The notes beneath the pieces were generated by a model, which had not been told where the DNA came from, made no database searches, and was given only the letters and a program-made list of their open reading frames with translations. 64,000 bases of DNA from Corallium rubrum (Eukaryota; Cnidaria; Anthozoa; Scleralcyonacea; Coralliidae): the NCBI GenBank assembly GCA_964035015.1, contig OZ036005.1, positions 807,701 to 871,700 of the forward strand, given 5' to 3'. Both the position numbers and the translations under genes were made by a program. Numbering within the stretch: position 1 is the stretch's first letter; every line of letters begins with the position of its first letter. Positions 1-13,000 of the stretch are shown here, in pieces.

Positions 1-983
1 ATGATGGTGATTATGGTGGTGATGATGATGTTGGTGATGATGGTTGTGACAGTAATGATGCTGGGGTGGTAGTGGTGATGATGGTGACCAATAATGGTGA
101 TGTTGATGATGATGGTGTTATTGATTGTGGTGATGATGGACTGGTGGTGATTGTGGTATGATGGTGCTTGGTAGTATTGTTAGTGGTGGTGATGTTGATG
201 ATAGTGGTGGTGGTGATAATGGTAGTGGTGGTATTGATGGTGGTGGTGAGGGTGGTGATGGTATTGATGGTGATAATGGTGATGCTGCTGCTGCTGCTGG
301 TATTGATGTTGGTGATGTTGGTGGTGGTATTGGTGGTGCTGGGTAGTATTGTTAGTGGTGGTGATGTTGATGATGATAGTGGTGGTATTGATGGTGGTGG
401 TGAGGGTGGTGGTGGTATTGATGGTGATGTTGATGATAGTATTGATGTTGGTGATGATGGTGGTGGTATTGGTGGTGGTGGTGATGGTGGTGGTAGTATT
501 GTTAGTGGTGGTGATTATGATAGTGGTGGTGGTGATGATGTTGGTGATGGTTGTGGTATTATTGATGGTGGTGGTAAGGCTGGTGGTTAGGATAGCGGTG
601 GTGGTATTGATGGTGGTGGTGATGATGGTGGTGTGGTTGTAATGTGCTGGTGATGGTGGTCTTGATGGTAGTGGTAGTGAAGATGGTGGTGGTAGTGTTG
701 ATGGTGGTGGTAGTGAAGATGGCAGTGGTGAAGGTGATGGTGGTATTGATAGTGGTGGTGATGATGGTGGTAATGTGATGATGGTCTTGATGATAGTGGT
801 GGTGAAGATGGTGGTGGTAGTGTTGATGATAGTGGTGGTGAAGATGGTGGTGGTCGTGTTGATGTTTGTGGTGGTGAAGATGGTGGTGGTAGTGTTGATG
901 ATGGTGGTGGTGAAGATGGTGGTGGTAGTGGTGATGGTGGTCGTGGTCGTGGTGGTGGTGATGATGATGATGATTTACTTTTT
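1..983. repeat. GTG/GAT-rich imperfect repeat tract
   Basis: Almost the whole stretch is built from GGT, GTG, GAT and ATG triplets in shifting order, with short higher-order units such as GGTGGTGATGGT. All forward frames read as long Val/Met/Leu or Gly/Asp/Ser runs. The tract ends about 80 bases before a splice acceptor of the EIF2B4 gene, so it lies in an intron of that gene. The open frames here are products of the repeat, not genes. Confidence 0.9.
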
Positions 984-1061
984 ATTACAGTTCAGGGACT
1001 TAACAATCCTGCTATACATGTAGGGTAGTTTGTTTAATTTTTGTTTTCTTTTTCATTCTAG

Positions 1062-4000
1062 CCAGGGCAGAAATCAGAGTTCCAACCAGCGTACAAGCTG
1101 ATGATGAGAAACTTCAAAAAAAGATTGCCAAAAAGCTTGCAAAAGAAAATGTACCTCAAAGAATGTCAGTGCAGAAAAAAGTTGGCTTGTTCTCTCATCT
1201 TCATCAATATGAAAGACAGTGTTCATTGACAAGGGAAATAAAGTATGTTGTTAATGTACACATTTCCAAAATTAAACGCAGTGTTCTTTTTTGTGCATTT
1301 ATTTTGTGGAAATAAATTCCATTTGTTAAAGGACACTGGCAACAAAAATAAAGTTTGTCTAATTTGAAAGAACTCGTAAAATTGTAATAGAAGATCTTTT
1401 ACAATTTTTTTGTGTCTTTCTTCGTTTGCAAGATATTTCAATTTGTTTAATATGTAAATGAGATGGTCTCTGACGTCAAGAGCAAGGTAAATTATTTTCA
1501 CACGTAGCAAAATCAGTTATATCTCTAAATTTGTTCAACGAAATCACTTGAAACTGTGCACATAAAAACTCCTTGTGACACTAAACATTTCATAACTGAT
1601 GTTGCTTTGTGTAAAAATACTGTACCCTGCTCCTGACGTCAGAGTCCATCTCATTTACATATTAAACAAATTGAAATATCTCGCAAACGAAGAAAGACAC
1701 GAAAAAGTTGTAAAAGATCTTCTATTACAATTTCAGCTGCAGCCAAACGTTGTGCATAAAACGCAGTTTTCCCAATCACTTTGCGATTACACTTTCCCAA
1801 TTAACCATACCGAAAAAGATGGCGACTTGTACATTTAACCACACTTCTTTGCCTGCAGTAAATATTGTTTCTTGCAGAATTATTAGAAGATATGGTTTTA
1901 AGACGATCAACTTTGATAGGAATGAAGTTCTTGCTTACTTAATCCATCTTAGCATGATAAACAATATTTAGTTGTTATTTGAGCTAATTTGACTGCCATC
2001 TTTTTCGGTACCGTCAATTTGGGTCTGCCAAAAACAATTATTCTATGAATAAAAATAATATAGAATTTTCAAATCTCATAGCACTGCATAAACATACTAT
2101 CACATATTACATACTAGAGGTCAGCGACTCAACCCCTAGGCACTTTTTTTCCTTTTGAGGGCTATCACTATTTTTCAACGTCAAGTAAACGCAGATTCCC
2201 CCCCCCCCCCCCTTTCTGACTAACACTCTGGAGACGTCACAATACATGTACATACACTGTATGTCAAAAATTATGGTCATCTTTTAGGTTTGCATCTGGT
2301 AGCATCCATCATTCAATTGTGAAATTAGGATTGCAGTACGCTGAAGGAATTATATGTGGTTCAAATGCCCGATGTGTTTCTTTGCTGTGTGCCTTAAAAC
2401 AAGTAAGATCTAACTCCTGTGATAACTTCTATTCAATTAAAACAACTACTGTACGGTAAAATCGTCGCAATGGATGAACCAGGCGGAAAACTAATTCTAG
2501 TAAGAAATATTATTGCCCAGCATACTGCTTTAAACAAAATCATAACATAAAATAATTTTGAAAATATTTACTAACGTTTCGTTAGTATGCGTAACATCAT
2601 CAGATTGATAAATATACATACATGAAGGTGATTTATAGTCAGTTTCAGTTTGCTTTTGGAATTCGTTTGTCAACATTCGCTGGAAGGTTGGGAAGTTCGT
2701 TGTGAAGTTCGTCGTGAAGTTCGAATTTAATAAGCTTTGAATTGAATTCCTTTGGTGAAATCACAGAGAAGTAATACCTTAAAGGTTTTGAGCGAGAAGC
2801 TCTCTTTCAGGTTCTTATCTAAATTGCTCTAGATGTTGACCGCTCTGTAGGCAAATGAACGCTGGCCGGCGGCAGATTTGAACAAAGGTATCTGTAGAGA
2901 ATAAAAGTAGTGTGCTGCGTAGGCAGTGTTGAAACAACAATCGAAATATGGTATAGTAGGTTAATACTGCCGAAACAGAGAACGTGAGTGGTCTTACGTT
3001 TCTCTCTGACGAAGGGCCTTCGCTCGAAACGTTAGACCACTCACGTTCTCTGTTTCGGCAGTACTAACCTACTATACCATATCTGTAGAGAGTCACGTTT
3101 GCGAGTAGAACGGTTATGAATGGCGGACTGTTTACGCAATTTTTTTTACAACATCTTTATGATTATACAAAAACATTGCCAACAATATTTTCATCCGAGA
3201 ACCATTTTAACATAATGAAAGTTCCATCAACTTTCTTTCTAAGGGCCTGTTTATATGATCCCGGTGTACCGGGACGTCCCGGTGTACTGGGATCTAGGCT
3301 TGTAGATAATTTACTGTTATTTTCGCGGTTACGTTTATATGGAGACCGGGACGTCCCAGTGTACTGGGATCCCGGTTGAATCAACCGAGATCTCGGTACA
3401 CCGGGACAGATTTTTCCCCATATAAACGCGACATCCCGGTACACCGGGATGAAGTTTACTGAACTACAATGCTTGTAACTTTGAATATTACGGTCAGAAT
3501 TTCGTCCAAACGGTCAGGTCTAAAGACAAAACACGGAATAAAAGTGAAATAACTTCTAACATTGTAGAATTAAGGTGAGTTTTTGCTTTTTTGTCCGTTT
3601 CCTTAAATTCCCGCGCTTTTTGACCCGGGATGAAATTCATCTCGGTCAACCGGGAGGAGCACTTTGTTTACTCCATATAAACACGGGATGAAATTCATCC
3701 CGGGCAACCGGGACATCCCGGTACACCGGGATCATATAAACAGGCCGTAATATTATATCCTAATAATTTCTATTCCTTTAGGTTATTGACGACTACACAA
3801 CACCAGCACAGAAAGAGCTTTGTCGAGATCTTGAAGCAAAACTTAAACCCAATATTACGTAAGATCTTATAATGTGTTTGCTAAAAATTATCAAAGTTCT
3901 AAAATAAAATAAAATAAAAGAAAAAGTTATAAAGAAATTTTTTCGTATGTTTTTGTTGTACAAGCTGTCGTAAGTTAAACACAGAGAAAAACTCTGAGCT

Positions 4001-7000
4001 CCAGACGGGACTCGAACCCACAACCTTCCGAATGCCAGCCAGACGCTCTCACCATTATTGAGCCACTGGAACTCAGATGATAGACGATATTTATACGCAT
4101 GCTCTAAGGATTTTGGGTGAAGGAAAATTCGAATGTAGAATATATACATTTTAAGACCAAACTGGGACCAGTTGCGAAAAATACAACTACACAGGCCTTT
4201 CGGCAGGAATTTAACCCACGAGCTTGCAATTCTAGTGCAATGCTCTGACCACTGAGCCACGGAGGGCGTTGCCGAGAGCTTGATCACAGGTTCTATATAC
4301 ATTAAGGTGGTAATGCCAGGAGAGAATTGGGTATATTATAAGTACACACGTAAAAACGCACAAGCTGTTACATACCTGCAAGCAAGTTGTTACAACGATG
4401 TTCAACAGGCTGTCACCGTCATGTGTTCGCACTGGCTGTCCCAGTCTGTTAACATGTCTGTAACAGGTTGTTGACAACTTATAACAAGGTTGATGACTCC
4501 AACAGACTGATGACAAGTTGTTCCAAAAACCTGTTGCCGCTCTGCACTCAACAAGTTGTTAACAGATTGATGCTAACAAGGTTGTAGCAACATCTTGAAT
4601 GAACAGCATTGTTACAACTTGTTCCCAGCTTTGCTACAAGCCTGTTGCGAACACATCCTGTTGACAAGCTGTGAGATTTTTACGTGTGTAATATTGGGCA
4701 TTTCACTCGAGTACATAACAATCGATTACGCCTCGGTCTACCATCTGAGTTCCAGTGGCTCAATGGTGAGAGCGTCCGGCTGAATTATTAATGAGCTGTT
4801 AAAATGTATACCCGTCCGCTAATTGTATATTAGAGACCTTAAGATACCCCGGGTTCGGTTTACGGGAACGGGTACCGTCATTTTTGTTTACTCGTAATAT
4901 CTACCCGTTTTCCCGTGGTAGATTATGGTCTACCCGTACATACGACTACGGGTACGGGTAGATTACCCGTACCCGTAAACCGAACCTGGGGTATCTTAAG
5001 GTCTCTATTACGAGTAAACAAAAATGGCGGTACCCGTAAACCGAACCCAGGGTATCTTAAGGTCTCTATTACGAGTCAACAAAAATGGCGGTACCCGTAC
5101 CCATAAACCGAACCCGGGGTATCTTAAGGTCTCTAGTATTGGTGTACATATATGAACTATCAACTTCTGATACGTGTGAACTTACAATTTTGCTTTAAAT
5201 TTATTTAGTTTCCTAACGCAGTGTCGTCCTTTGTCAGTTAGCATGGGAAACGCCATCAAGTATCTGAAACTACAAATTACTCAAATTGCGCCAAATACAC
5301 CCGAGAACGAGGTATGCAGATTACTGTAGAGCAGGCTTCGAAATAAGTGCCGGTCACCGGTCACTGACCTGTAAAATTTTACAGTTTGACCGGCAAATAC
5401 CATCGCTTGGCGGACATGCATGACCGGTGAATTTTTGAATCAAAGTGAGAGCGAATGTGTCAAATTGTAATACGATATGCTGGCGTTGTGCCTGTATACA
5501 AATATAATTCATAATCTATATTATAATACCTTTATCTGTCTGTGTGTGCGTGTTTGTTTGTCTCACCGTCGTTACCTAAAAACTCGAAAACGGTTACGCC
5601 GTTGGCCCGTTGTATATTATTGTTTCTAAACTCACGAGCCACGCGAACGACGAGCGCAAATAAGTATAACTAAAAATGACGGGTAAAAATTCCGCTGTGA
5701 CCGGCAAATTTATTGAGCCGCCGGTCATAGTGACCGGTATACGTTTCAAATTTATTTCGAAGCCTTCTGTAGAGTCTAAAGCCCAACATACACTGGAGAA
5801 AATTTCCGAAAGAAGTTACAGAAATACGGTTTCAGAAACAAAAGCTTTTGCGACTTTAACGGAAAATAGAATGTTAAAGGGATACTCCAGACCCAAAACA
5901 ATTCTTGTTCAAATGAAAGACCTATGTGACCATACCTCCGAATGGCTATTAGTTTCCTTCAAATATTTTTAGTTTGAGAGAAATTTGACTTTGTTTGCCG
6001 TATTTTCCGTATACTGTGAGCCGCCATTGTTGTTTGATTGCGGGCGAAAGTGGTCGCTCCCAATAGTATTTTGACGTCATTGAGTGATTGAAACAGTTTC
6101 CTCTTAGCTTTTGTTATGATTTGCTTCTATCACTCAATGACGTCGAAATACTATTGGGAGCGACCGTTTTCGCCCAACAATGGCGGCTCACAGTATATGG
6201 AAAATACGGCAAACAAAGTCGAATTTCTCCCAAACTAAAAAAATATTTGAAGGAAACTAATAGCCATTCGGAGGTATGGTCACACAGGTCTTTTATTTGA
6301 ACAAGACTTGTTTTGGGCCTGGAGTATCCCTTTAACCTGGAAACGTATAGTTGCCCTTTAAGGGGGAGCTTCACCTCCAGATTTGGTCGATTAGGGAGTA
6401 AAAGTCAAAATTTGAAAAACATCACTATCGGGTAGCTAAACATCTTGTCTTTCAACTTGTATAGTCTTTTTTTGAATTACCACCCGTTTCATATAGAGAA
6501 ATAGCTTTTAGCGAAAGGACTTTCCAATTTACTGATTGTTTACACCAGGTTACCATGGAAACGGGTTTAAAAAATACGCGAAAAAACTCGTTTTTCTGTA
6601 AGATTTGACTGTCAAAATGTTATGTAGGGTTACCTATGCCAAAGGAGTACATTTAGGACACGAGAGGACACACAGGGACCACGGAGACACACTATAATTT
6701 CGTAATTCCCATATAGCTTTCATTTTCAACTTTCAAGTGCGTGTTTTGGACAGATTTCTGGTTAGATTTTTCGTTTTGTTGCTATATTCTGTTGGTTTTC
6801 TCGCTTGTGATTATGCCAAAAGGTTTGAAAGAAGGAATAAAGTTTCGTGTAGAAAACAAATCAAAGAAAAAACCCGCTTCAAAGGCAAACGTTTCTCTGA
6901 AATTTGTAAAGATGGCGATAATGTTGAGAATGAAAATCGTGTACCCGTTTGTCGATCTACAATGGAAAGCGTGGATTCAAGCCTTCAAAACTCTTCTGAA

Positions 7001-10000
7001 CCACATCAGGTTATGGATAATGAAGAGAGGCTGGAAGAAACAGAAGTGAAATCAACATCAGCACGGAAACTGGAGCATGCTAACAAAACATCAACTTCAC
7101 AAGCACCTCAAACCCCTGAAGTTGAAGGCTCAGGCAGAAGTAAAAGATACCCTCCCACCAATTTGCCAGAAGAAGAAGGTTATCGGATAGTTTATGTCGA
7201 AAACATTAGGAAAGCCATGGAGAGTATGCATAAATGTAAAAAGGGGAAGATTACAATTGGTGAAGATGCTTCAAAATGTGCTGGATTGAGCAGTACTTTC
7301 TATTTTGAGTGCACAGCATGTAAACAAAGGGTTGACATGGATACTTCAAAGAAAGTTGAGGGAAAGGCACGTTCATTCGATGTAAATCGGAGAACTAATT
7401 TTGCTATGGGTGAGTTAGGGCTAGGTAGGGAGGCTCTTGCAACCATTTGTGAGATTTTGAATATGCCATCTCCAATTAGTGATAGTGCTTACCAAAAACA
7501 CAATAAATCAGTAAATTTAGTGGTGCAGCTGGTCGCCATGACGTCAAGAAAAAGCTAGAAATTTCTGATGATTATTACACGAAGGCTGGAAGTGGAAGAA
7601 AGAACAAAAAGAGAGTGAAACAAGCAAATAGGAGGGCAGCAAAGAAGTTCAAGGAAGCAAGACAGAAAATTCAACAGGCAAAATTGGTGGAGGAGGAGAG
7701 ATTGAAGGCTACCGAAGGAGTAACATATGAGAGTGGGGCATTTAACAAGGATTGTTTGGATGGTTCAAGGAAGCGAAAGAGACAGAAAGGCCAAAATTCT
7801 GGTGGCTCAAGCAAAACCAAGCGTGCAAGAAAAAAATAGAACTTGGAACTGCTTGAAAACACCAAAACATCTGGATATAATGAAACTCAAACTTTAACTG
7901 CCTATTTCACAAAACATGATTTTCGGATGTATGCGAACTGCCCCCCTGACATTTCTCACTACCGTTTTGATGAAAATGGACCATTTTTGGCACAGGTCTA
8001 GCTTTAGGTATGTAGCATGCACCTATTAGCCATTTTTTTGATATCTACTTTCTGACAGGAGTTATAGTAAAAATCGTGTTTGCAATCTGTTTTTCCCGTT
8101 GCCATAGCAACCATAGTGAATAACAAAAAAATGGCTAATAGGGACATAGTTAAACATTTTAGCTATTGTATGGTGCATTTTCATCAAGGTACATTACATA
8201 GTATACGAGATTGTGTGGGGGGGCATAGGTTGCCTGTAGAATCAAGTTTTCCATACACCAGTTGATACTATGGTGTCAGATTACAGTGTGATGTTCCGAA
8301 CTGAAAAAAAAATTGTCTCAACATCTACCTGGAGTTCAGCAGTTTCTAAAAATATATAGGTTCTGCATATTCGAGTTAAAAACCTGCTAAATAGTGACGG
8401 TCCAAGTTTTGTGAATTTTCGTTAACAATTGGGGTGAAGCTCCCCCTTAAATGTACTGTACAATTTGAGATGGTAATTTTGCCCAAATTTTTTAATTGTT
8501 TAAATTTCTTTTCATTAGGCCAAAGCCCATTTAATTGAAAGTGTGGATAATTTCATCAAGGAGAAGATCTTACTTGCTGGCGAGGCGATCTCAAAAACTT
8601 ACGCCATTCAGAAAGTTAACGACAATGACATCATAATGACGTATGCATGGTAAGGGTAATACTAATGTATTAGTTAGTTTCAGAAATTGCAGCTTGATGT
8701 TAGTAATAATTGTCAGTTGTTTGCTGTACAAGCTGTGTTAGTTAGTAATACTCAGAAAAACTCTGAGCTCTAAGCGGGACTCGAACCCACAACCTTCTGA
8801 CTGCTAGCCAGACGCTCTAACCATTGAGCCACTAGAACTCAGATAGCGGAGCAAGCTTAATTAAGGTACTTATACGTTAGACTGTGCCCAGTCCTCCAGG
8901 AACGAGTCTTGACCGCTCGGTTACAAGTACTTGTTGGTCTACAAGTCGCGTTGTAACAGTAAGTTTCCAGTTAAACACTGTTAGTTAGTTTCAGAAATTG
9001 AAATTAGTTTCAGAAATTGAATTAGTTTTCTGAGTATTACTAACTAACACAGCTTGTACTGCAAACAACTGACAATTATTACTAATGTATTAATTCGACA
9101 GTTTAACACTACTCTGGCTTAAAAGTTTTTAAACGCAACTTATCAAATCATTAAAAATTCAAGAAGCAAATTCAAAAGAAATGAATATTTAATCAATATC
9201 TGTAAATCACATACAGGTTCGTCCTGATTCACATAAACTTTCTCCTCAATTTACTTAGCTAAAGTCACTCCAACTTGGAAAATAGTTTGAAAACATAGCT
9301 ATTTAGATGCGTCCATCTGATAAGGACGATAAAGCATTCGCAGCCGATCTGTATCTGATTTACTACAGCTCGCTTACAGCCCACCTTGTAAATCAGATAT
9401 AGATAGCCTGCGTGCAGCCTCTACCTGATAAAATCGGGTAGAGGCTGCACGCAGGCTACGATACAGATCGCTGCTCATGCTTTATCTATTACAAGAAGTT
9501 ACTGTTCATGACCCAACGTTTCGACACTCCTCCAATCTAGTGTCTTCATCAGGGGTGACGTTGTGAAGACAGCTCTCAAATAGAACCAATGATGACGTTA
9601 CCTATCAACTAGATGTAAACAGGCTTTCGGTAATAGACCGCCGTCCTCTCGGTTTAATGGAGCGTGGGCGCTATTAATGTGCCAAGCATCCAAACAACCA
9701 AGGGCGACAATCGCTTGCTGGAAGTGGGGGGGGGGGGGGACGAGGGCGAAGCCCGAGTATTCTAGGGGGTCCGGAGGCATGCCCCACAGAAAATGTCTGA
9801 TTTTTGGGTCTCTGAACGGCATTTCCCGCATTTTGAGGGCACTTTTGAGCAAAATATAAAGGTCTTAAATCACAATTTTAGCAGTGTATCGCACCATTTG
9901 CAAGAAATATTTCGGTCCAAAGGAGATTAGACTTTTAGAAGTTGACTAACAGCCAGTAAACAAATGAATTTTGACTTTTGACAGTTCGTTCGTTGCGTGG

Positions 10001-13000
10001 GCGTGTGAACTGAAAATGTCGTGTACTTCGGAGTTCGGTATATTTGCGCTAAGACCACATGGCTAAGTGTTGCGTTAAGGTGGGGGTCTACCTAAGCATA
10101 GATGGAAAAATGAAATTTTTTCTTTTTTGCTAAAACAAGGGTTGATACCTTTGTTTAGCCATTGCAGGCTGTTTTCGGTGTATTTGGTATGTTTTTGAAA
10201 TTTTAGACGGTTTTTTCGTTAATTTTAAATGAACCGCGTGGGAAAAGTACTGGGGACGAGGTTGTTGTTTTGTTACTAGAGCATAACGGTTCTCGCGGCA
10301 GGACGTATTTTCTACGTTTCTGTTGTGTGAAAACCTGAAAAGGGCTTAACTATGTTACCAGTTGTGTAAAGACATCATAAAGTCTGGTGATCCCGATCAC
10401 ACGAAGAACTGTGTGATAGAAGTACTTTGCGATTCGTGTCCTCGTATTTTTCCAGTTCGCTGGAGACACTGTCGTGACAGTATGGGAGGCTGGTTTTAAG
10501 TCCGTCTCGAAGCAAGTAAAAATGTTAAAATTTAACTTCGTATATGTGAAATAGATGTATTGAAGTATGGCTCTAGTATTTCGAAATGTTTGAATTGCGA
10601 CTTGCTTCAAAATATATCCCATAATACACTACGGTCGTCGTGGCAATTGAACAGTAGGTTGCGCCCCCCTGGCAATCTAAAAAAAATGCTTGGATTGATC
10701 TGGAACAGGCTACCAAAAGGAGTTTTTGTAGGAGCGTCCGTCTTGAAATTTGGTGTGTATGATGCTGTTGCTCATTTCAATATTGGTGCCAAGTATACAG
10801 GACGAAAAAGGAGCTTTAAGATAGATTTAAGGAGACGTCAATTTGCTTAAATATCTGTTGAGCAGATTGCAGATGCTTGCCTCCAGTTTTTTTAGAAGCC
10901 TTAAAGCCTGTATTTATGACTTTGAGTGACAGTAAACTGTTTAGAAGGTGTGTACTTGGAACAACACAACAAACACAAGCATCTCTAAGTGTCTCCAGTA
11001 AGACTTTGGTCTTGAATTTAGGTATCTAGGCGTTAAATTTAGGCACTGTAAATAATGCTAAACTTTAAATGCCGTTTTCTCAAAATCGCACATTTTACAC
11101 TTTGAGAAACGATATCTCATTAACAATTTATCCAATTGGGCTGAAATTTTCAGTGCTGCTACACTTCAGTGAGCTCAGTGTTTTAAGCGAAAGAATGTTC
11201 TATATGTGGTAATGGAAGGAAATTATGAAAAAACGATCAACATTTTCAAATTTTTAATTTAGCATATTTCAAAATATCACTGTGACAAACATAGGTGGAA
11301 TTAAAAAAAATCCATCGCTTAAAACAATCTCCTATCTGTGTAGTTGGTATTATTGAAAGAAAATTGAAATTTCATCAAAATGGTGATGAAATATATTTTC
11401 TCAACTGGATGTGAGATTTTTTCAGCATTGGGGAATGTTCTACATATCATTGAAGTGTCAAATTTCACCTCTAAGCTACCAAGAATAATTTTGTTGTAAT
11501 CTTTGTTCAATAACCTTTCCATTGATGTATAATATGTTAGGGTTTGTAATAGAACGTGGGAGGTAGCATGCTTATAAACAAAGTTGACTGTTTTATCAAA
11601 AACTCAGGTAGACCCCCACCTTAATATCATAAAGAAAAATATAGCCTGCGAAAACAGCCATGTATTCCTTGCGTGAGCCCGCAGCTCACACCGCTGACGC
11701 CTCAGCGGTGTGAGCCGCGGGCTCACGCAAGGAATACACGGCTGTTTTCGCAGGCTAAGAGAAATACTGGAAAAGAATCAAAGATTATTATTTAGGCATT
11801 TTAATTTCAATTTTTCGAAGCGAAAAGTGTGTGTGTGTGTGGGGGGGGGGATAATTATATAGGCATCCCCCCTGTCCAAAAAGGGGGGATGTGTCCCCTC
11901 CATCCCCCCATGATTGACGCGCCTGCAAACAACGTCTTTGATGATATCGTGAAATGGTGGTGGTGGTATTTTTTGAATCATCTCATGCAATCGACAAAGC
12001 AGAATTTTTTATTTTTTTTAATTAATTGTTGCGATTGAAGAACCAGGAAAGACTCTTTGACTAGACCTACATCCATTTCTAGTTTAGATGCTGAGATGCA
12101 TTCGTGTTCAAATGTTGTGTTGCACTGTGAAGGCTCGTTTCCATAGGCGATTTTTGCTGCGAGTTTTCTCCTTGTGACACATGCGATTGATTGGATTGAC
12201 ATACGAATATATTAGACCAGTGCTACTCAACCGGAGTCCATATGCACCTCCAGGGGGGGATTACAAAGTCTTGGGGGTGAATTTTAAAGAGGGTGGGAAT
12301 TGGGAGTGAATGGCTCAATAATGGAGAAATCTGCTCCAAGGGGAAAAATTGTATTGAACATTAAAAGTCTGAAAATGGCATTCATGTGGGACCACAGTGA
12401 AATCCCTGATTGTCAAACTTTGGAAACCCAGCTATTTGTATATTAAAGTTGAATAACAAGGACATTAAAAGAGGCAAGTGCTTTTTGTAAGAGGTTAAAA
12501 AAGAATAGAATCAATAGATTAATTGTTAATGATTTATCATTAACTATAATAGAATTTAGATAGGCCAAGATCTGGCAATAAATAAAAGGTGTGTAATCTG
12601 ACACCAGCTGACTAGTGAACTGCATAATTGTATAATATTGGCTCAAAATTCAGTAAACTATTATAGTGTTATGGTGTTATAATGAGGTTATGCAATAACC
12701 AAGGTTAACAGCTAGGTAACTGCGCGTGGTGCAAGCTTGGGGTCAGCGGCAATGAAGACTGGCACTAGTTGCGCTTCGTCATTGCCACGTTAACGGGCTA
12801 GCAGTCAGACGCAGTGTTGGAGTCAGAGGAAATAAGATATTTACCACCATCCCTCCCTTAAATCAAAGAGGTAAATGTAATACTTCCACCAATTAATTGG
12901 TGTGATCGGTGCAAGCCATACTGAGTGGGGGTTGACGGTCAGCTCAAGATCCTGCATGGATGGATCATAACCTGGATCCAAGTACCGCTATTCCCCCCAT

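Noticed and set aside
158-1023. Several long frames rich in Val, Met, Gly and Asp
   Set aside because: They are translations of the GTG/GAT repeat in an EIF2B4 intron. All frames stay open because the repeat lacks stop triplets.
6114-6374. 86-codon minus-strand ORF and its plus-strand partner
   Set aside because: Both lie on the arms of the TTAA fold-back MITE and mirror the frame at 5676-5972.
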